Positions 62,051 through 64,000 of a stretch of DNA of 64,000 nucleotides are shown here, in pieces (position 1 is the first letter of the stretch; each line of letters starts with the position of its first letter). Made by a program: the position numbers and the translations under genes. Source of the stretch: Bradyrhizobiaceae bacterium. GTDB taxonomy: Bacteria > Bacteroidota > Ignavibacteria > Kapaibacteriales > Kapaibacteriaceae. Under the pieces are notes generated by a model that saw only the letters and a program-made list of their open reading frames with translations, had not been told where the DNA came from and searched no databases. Location of the stretch: assembly GCA_024103135.1 (NCBI GenBank), contig JAGFIZ010000051.1, forward strand, positions 1 to 64,000, given 5' to 3'.

Positions 62051-63979
62051 TTAGACCTCATCGTCGGAACGCAAGCGTTCAAGTACGCTAAAGTCTTCCA
62101 GAGTGGTGATATCACCGAATCCTGAGCCCCCTTTCACCAGCTCTCTGAGGAGTCTGCGCATAATCTTACCGCTGCGCGTTTTGGGTAGTGCTTCTGCAAA
62201 GCGAACATCGTCCGGCTTGGCGATATGGCCAATCTCGCGGCCAACATGCTCGCGTAAATCGTCCTTTAGCTTAACCAGGTTCGTGGCATTCTTCCCCATT
62301 TTCAATGTCACGAAGGCAACCAAGGCGTTACCCTTGATCTCGTCTGGACGTGCGATGACGGCTGCTTCGGCAACACGGGGATGACTCACCAGCGCACTTT
62401 CGATCTCGGCCGTGCCAAGGCGGTGTCCACTTACATTCACGACATCATCCACTCTACCGATAATCCAGACATTCCCTTCAGCATCAATCTTGGCACCGTC
62501 ACCCGTGGCATACCAGCCATCGGGGACGTTCTCAGGTGGGAACTCCGACCAATAGGCGGCCTTGTACCGTGCATCATCGCCATACACGGTACGCAACATC
62601 CCTGGCCAAGGATGTTTGATCACGAGCAGACCCGTTTCGCCTGCCTTGCACTTTTTCCCATTTCGTGTGACAACCGCTGCCTGTATTCCTGGAAGTGGAA
62701 GTGTGGCGGCACCAGGGACTTGTCGGCTTGCCGTTAGCGTTCCCTTCGATTGCTTGCCCTCTCCTTCAAGCGGAACCGCCGAAATCATGATACCACCAGT
62801 TTCGGTTTGCCACCAGGTATCAACAACGGGACATCGCTTGTTACCGATCACACGATGATACCATCGCCATGCTTCGGGGTTGATGGGCTCGCCAACGCTG
62901 CCGAGCAATCGTAAGGACGACAAGTCATGCTTCGATGGCCATTCATCGCCCCATCGCATGAACGATCGTATAGCCGTGGGTGCTGTGTACAAGATTGTCA
63001 CTCGATGACGGCTGATGATATCCCAGAACCTATCCGGTTGTGGATGATTTGGTGCGCCTTCGTACATCATGACGGTAGCACCCAGACTGAGTGGACCGTA
63101 GACGACGTAGCTGTGACCGGTAATCCAGCCTACATCGGCAGTGCAAAAGAACAGGTCGGTATCCTGCATATCGAATACGAGCTTTGTCGTATACGACACG
63201 TGTGTCAGGTAACCACCTGTTGTGTGCAGAATGCCCTTGGGCTTACCGGTACTACCACTGGTATAGAGAATGAACAAGGGATGTTCGGCGGGCAACTTGG
63301 CTGCCTTCGCCTGTGGTGATGCTGTGGCCATCACGTCATGCCACCAGAGGTCGCGCTTGGCCTTCATCTTTACCGATGCCGTCCCCCGCTTGAACACCAC
63401 CATGTGTTTGAGTGTGGGAATTCGCTTTGCGGCCTTATCTGCCGTTACCTTCAACTCGACATCTTTACCACGACGGTAGGCCACGTCCTGCGTCACCAAC
63501 ACCACGGCACCACTATCGCTCATTCTATCAGCAAGTGCATCGGCACTAAAGCCACCAAACACCACGTTGTGTGTTGCGCCGATGCGAGCACAGGCCAACA
63601 TGGCAATAGCAGCTTCCGGAACCATGCCCATGTAGATGCCAACAACGTTGCCCTTCTTGACGCCTAGGTTGCGCAACACATTGGCAAACCGGCACACCTG
63701 ATCATGCAACTGTGCATAGGTGATGGTACGCGTTTCGAACGTCTCGCCCTCCCAAACGATAGCTGCCTTATGCTTGCGCGGTGAATCAACGTGTCTGTCT
63801 ACACAGTTCACACTAGCATTGAGGTAGCCATCGGCAAACCATCGAGCGTGAGGATACTTCCATTGGAGCGTGGCATGGAAGGGGGCTTGCCAATCGAGTT
63901 CACGTGCTTGACGTGCCCAGAAGGATACTGGATCCCGATCAGCAGATTTTCTCAATGCATGGTAGGCAGCCGCTGTCAT
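62051..63979 (-). CDS. acs: Acetyl-CoA synthetase
   Basis: A 642-residue AMP-forming synthetase that activates acetate. Motifs: 'FILYTSGSTGKPKGILHTTGG', the acetate-pocket region 'VVDTWWQTETGG', 'WYATGDGAKIDAEGNVWIIGR', and the A10 lysine in 'LPKTRSGKIMRRLLRE', which is the usual acetylation-regulated site. Full length. It is the first visible gene of the long minus-strand run; the 21 bp before it at the window edge show no further feature. Confidence 0.97.
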   Translation of the reverse strand: MTAAAYHALRKSADRDPVSFWARQARELDWQAPFHATLQWKYPHARWFADGYLNASVNCVDRHVDSPRKHKAAIVWEGETFETRTITYAQLHDQVCRFANVLRNLGVKKGNVVGIYMGMVPEAAIAMLACARIGATHNVVFGGFSADALADRMSDSGAVVLVTQDVAYRRGKDVELKVTADKAAKRIPTLKHMVVFKRGTASVKMKAKRDLWWHDVMATASPQAKAAKLPAEHPLFILYTSGSTGKPKGILHTTGGYLTHVSYTTKLVFDMQDTDLFFCTADVGWITGHSYVVYGPLSLGATVMMYEGAPNHPQPDRFWDIISRHRVTILYTAPTAIRSFMRWGDEWPSKHDLSSLRLLGSVGEPINPEAWRWYHRVIGNKRCPVVDTWWQTETGGIMISAVPLEGEGKQSKGTLTASRQVPGAATLPLPGIQAAVVTRNGKKCKAGETGLLVIKHPWPGMLRTVYGDDARYKAAYWSEFPPENVPDGWYATGDGAKIDAEGNVWIIGRVDDVVNVSGHRLGTAEIESALVSHPRVAEAAVIARPDEIKGNALVAFVTLKMGKNATNLVKLKDDLREHVGREIGHIAKPDDVRFAEALPKTRSGKIMRRLLRELVKGGSGFGDITTLEDFSVLERLRSDDEV

Positions 63980-64000
63980 ACGTCAGACTCCCAGGAAGAA

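Larger units (their letters stand above)
141..63887. repeat. Interspersed octamer AGCCCCCT/AGGGGGCT, 26 copies
   Basis: Exact copies found by reading. AGCCCCCT on the plus strand starts at 141, 5332, 9420, 13171, 15125, 18515, 21268, 24850, 34133, 36618, 39288, 40924, 53135, 58097 and 62125. AGGGGGCT starts at 1659, 14293, 16450, 19597, 20803, 24912, 35530, 44478, 51876, 55398 and 63880. About two would be expected by chance. All but one lie in genes, in all three codon phases and both orientations relative to the gene. Near matches (CGCCCCCT at 6048, 9874, 29374, 38168, 45959; TGCCCCCT at 2787, 33827, 46575, 55000) add to the excess. Confidence 0.85.

Noticed and set aside
1-64000. A prophage, transposon or defence island
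   Set aside because: No transposase, phage structural gene, toxin-antitoxin pair or cas gene was found; the Xer protein has the length and motifs of a chromosomal recombinase.

Overview
The window is a very gene-dense stretch (about 96% coding, no IS elements, no rRNA, one tRNA) of a chromosome from the Bacteroidota/Chlorobiota superphylum. This rests on four things: several secreted proteins with C-terminal type IX secretion (T9SS) sorting domains, choice-of-anchor-D (ASH/HYDIN-like) repeats, a DUF5723-like protein, and TAnnTTTG-type -7 promoter boxes. The mix of moderate GC, giant ASH-repeat surface proteins and frequent ATGA start/stop overlaps reminds me of Kapaibacteria-like lineages; that placement is inference.

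Layout. 1-3.8 kb (minus): a cut-off NTF2-like gene, a secreted beta-helix protein whose T9SS tail looks frameshifted, and feoAB iron uptake. 3.9-5.6 kb (plus): a DUF2007 protein and a Y-family polymerase. 5.6-16.2 kb (minus): a chain ALDH - RidA - giant T9SS protein - OmpA protein - peptide-binding lipoprotein, with ALDH and RidA resembling the 2-aminomuconate branch of tryptophan/kynurenine breakdown. 16.2-28 kb (plus): a Xer recombinase followed by three 28-bp palindromes, a Gfo/Idh/MocA oxidoreductase, a DUF5723-like outer-membrane protein, leuS, a class A beta-lactamase-like hydrolase, fmt, GDPD, elbB, an HsdR-N-like protein and pyrC. 28-31.9 kb (minus): a stomatin/NfeD pair and a CHASE2/FecR-like pair. 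31.9-36.6 kb (plus): an M16 peptidase and an AddA-like helicase-nuclease. 36.5-42.7 kb (minus): a flavoprotein and a second giant LamG/ASH T9SS protein. 42.9-45 kb (plus): a secreted FN3/T9SS protein. 45-48 kb (minus): two APC amino-acid permeases. 48 kb (plus): a Bcp-like peroxiredoxin. 48.6-52.8 kb (minus): a small unknown gene flanked by direct repeats, a small secreted protein, gcvH, accC, accB, efp and tRNA-Cys. 53-64 kb (minus): a long run acs - mannose-1-P guanylyltransferase/PMM fusion - ptsN-like - hisS - histidine kinase - ftsW-like - MerR - secreted WD40 - OmpA-like.

The most striking unexplained signal is an octamer, AGCCCCCT/AGGGGGCT. I count 26 exact copies (about 2 expected), in all reading frames and both orientations, almost all inside genes. 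One copy sits exactly where the beta-helix gene appears frameshifted: losing one G restores both a complete T9SS tail and an ATGA overlap with the next gene. Other items of interest are the 28-bp palindromes beside the Xer gene, the 15-bp direct repeats flanking a small gene with a structured leader, a non-AUG start, and a possible leaderless leuS.
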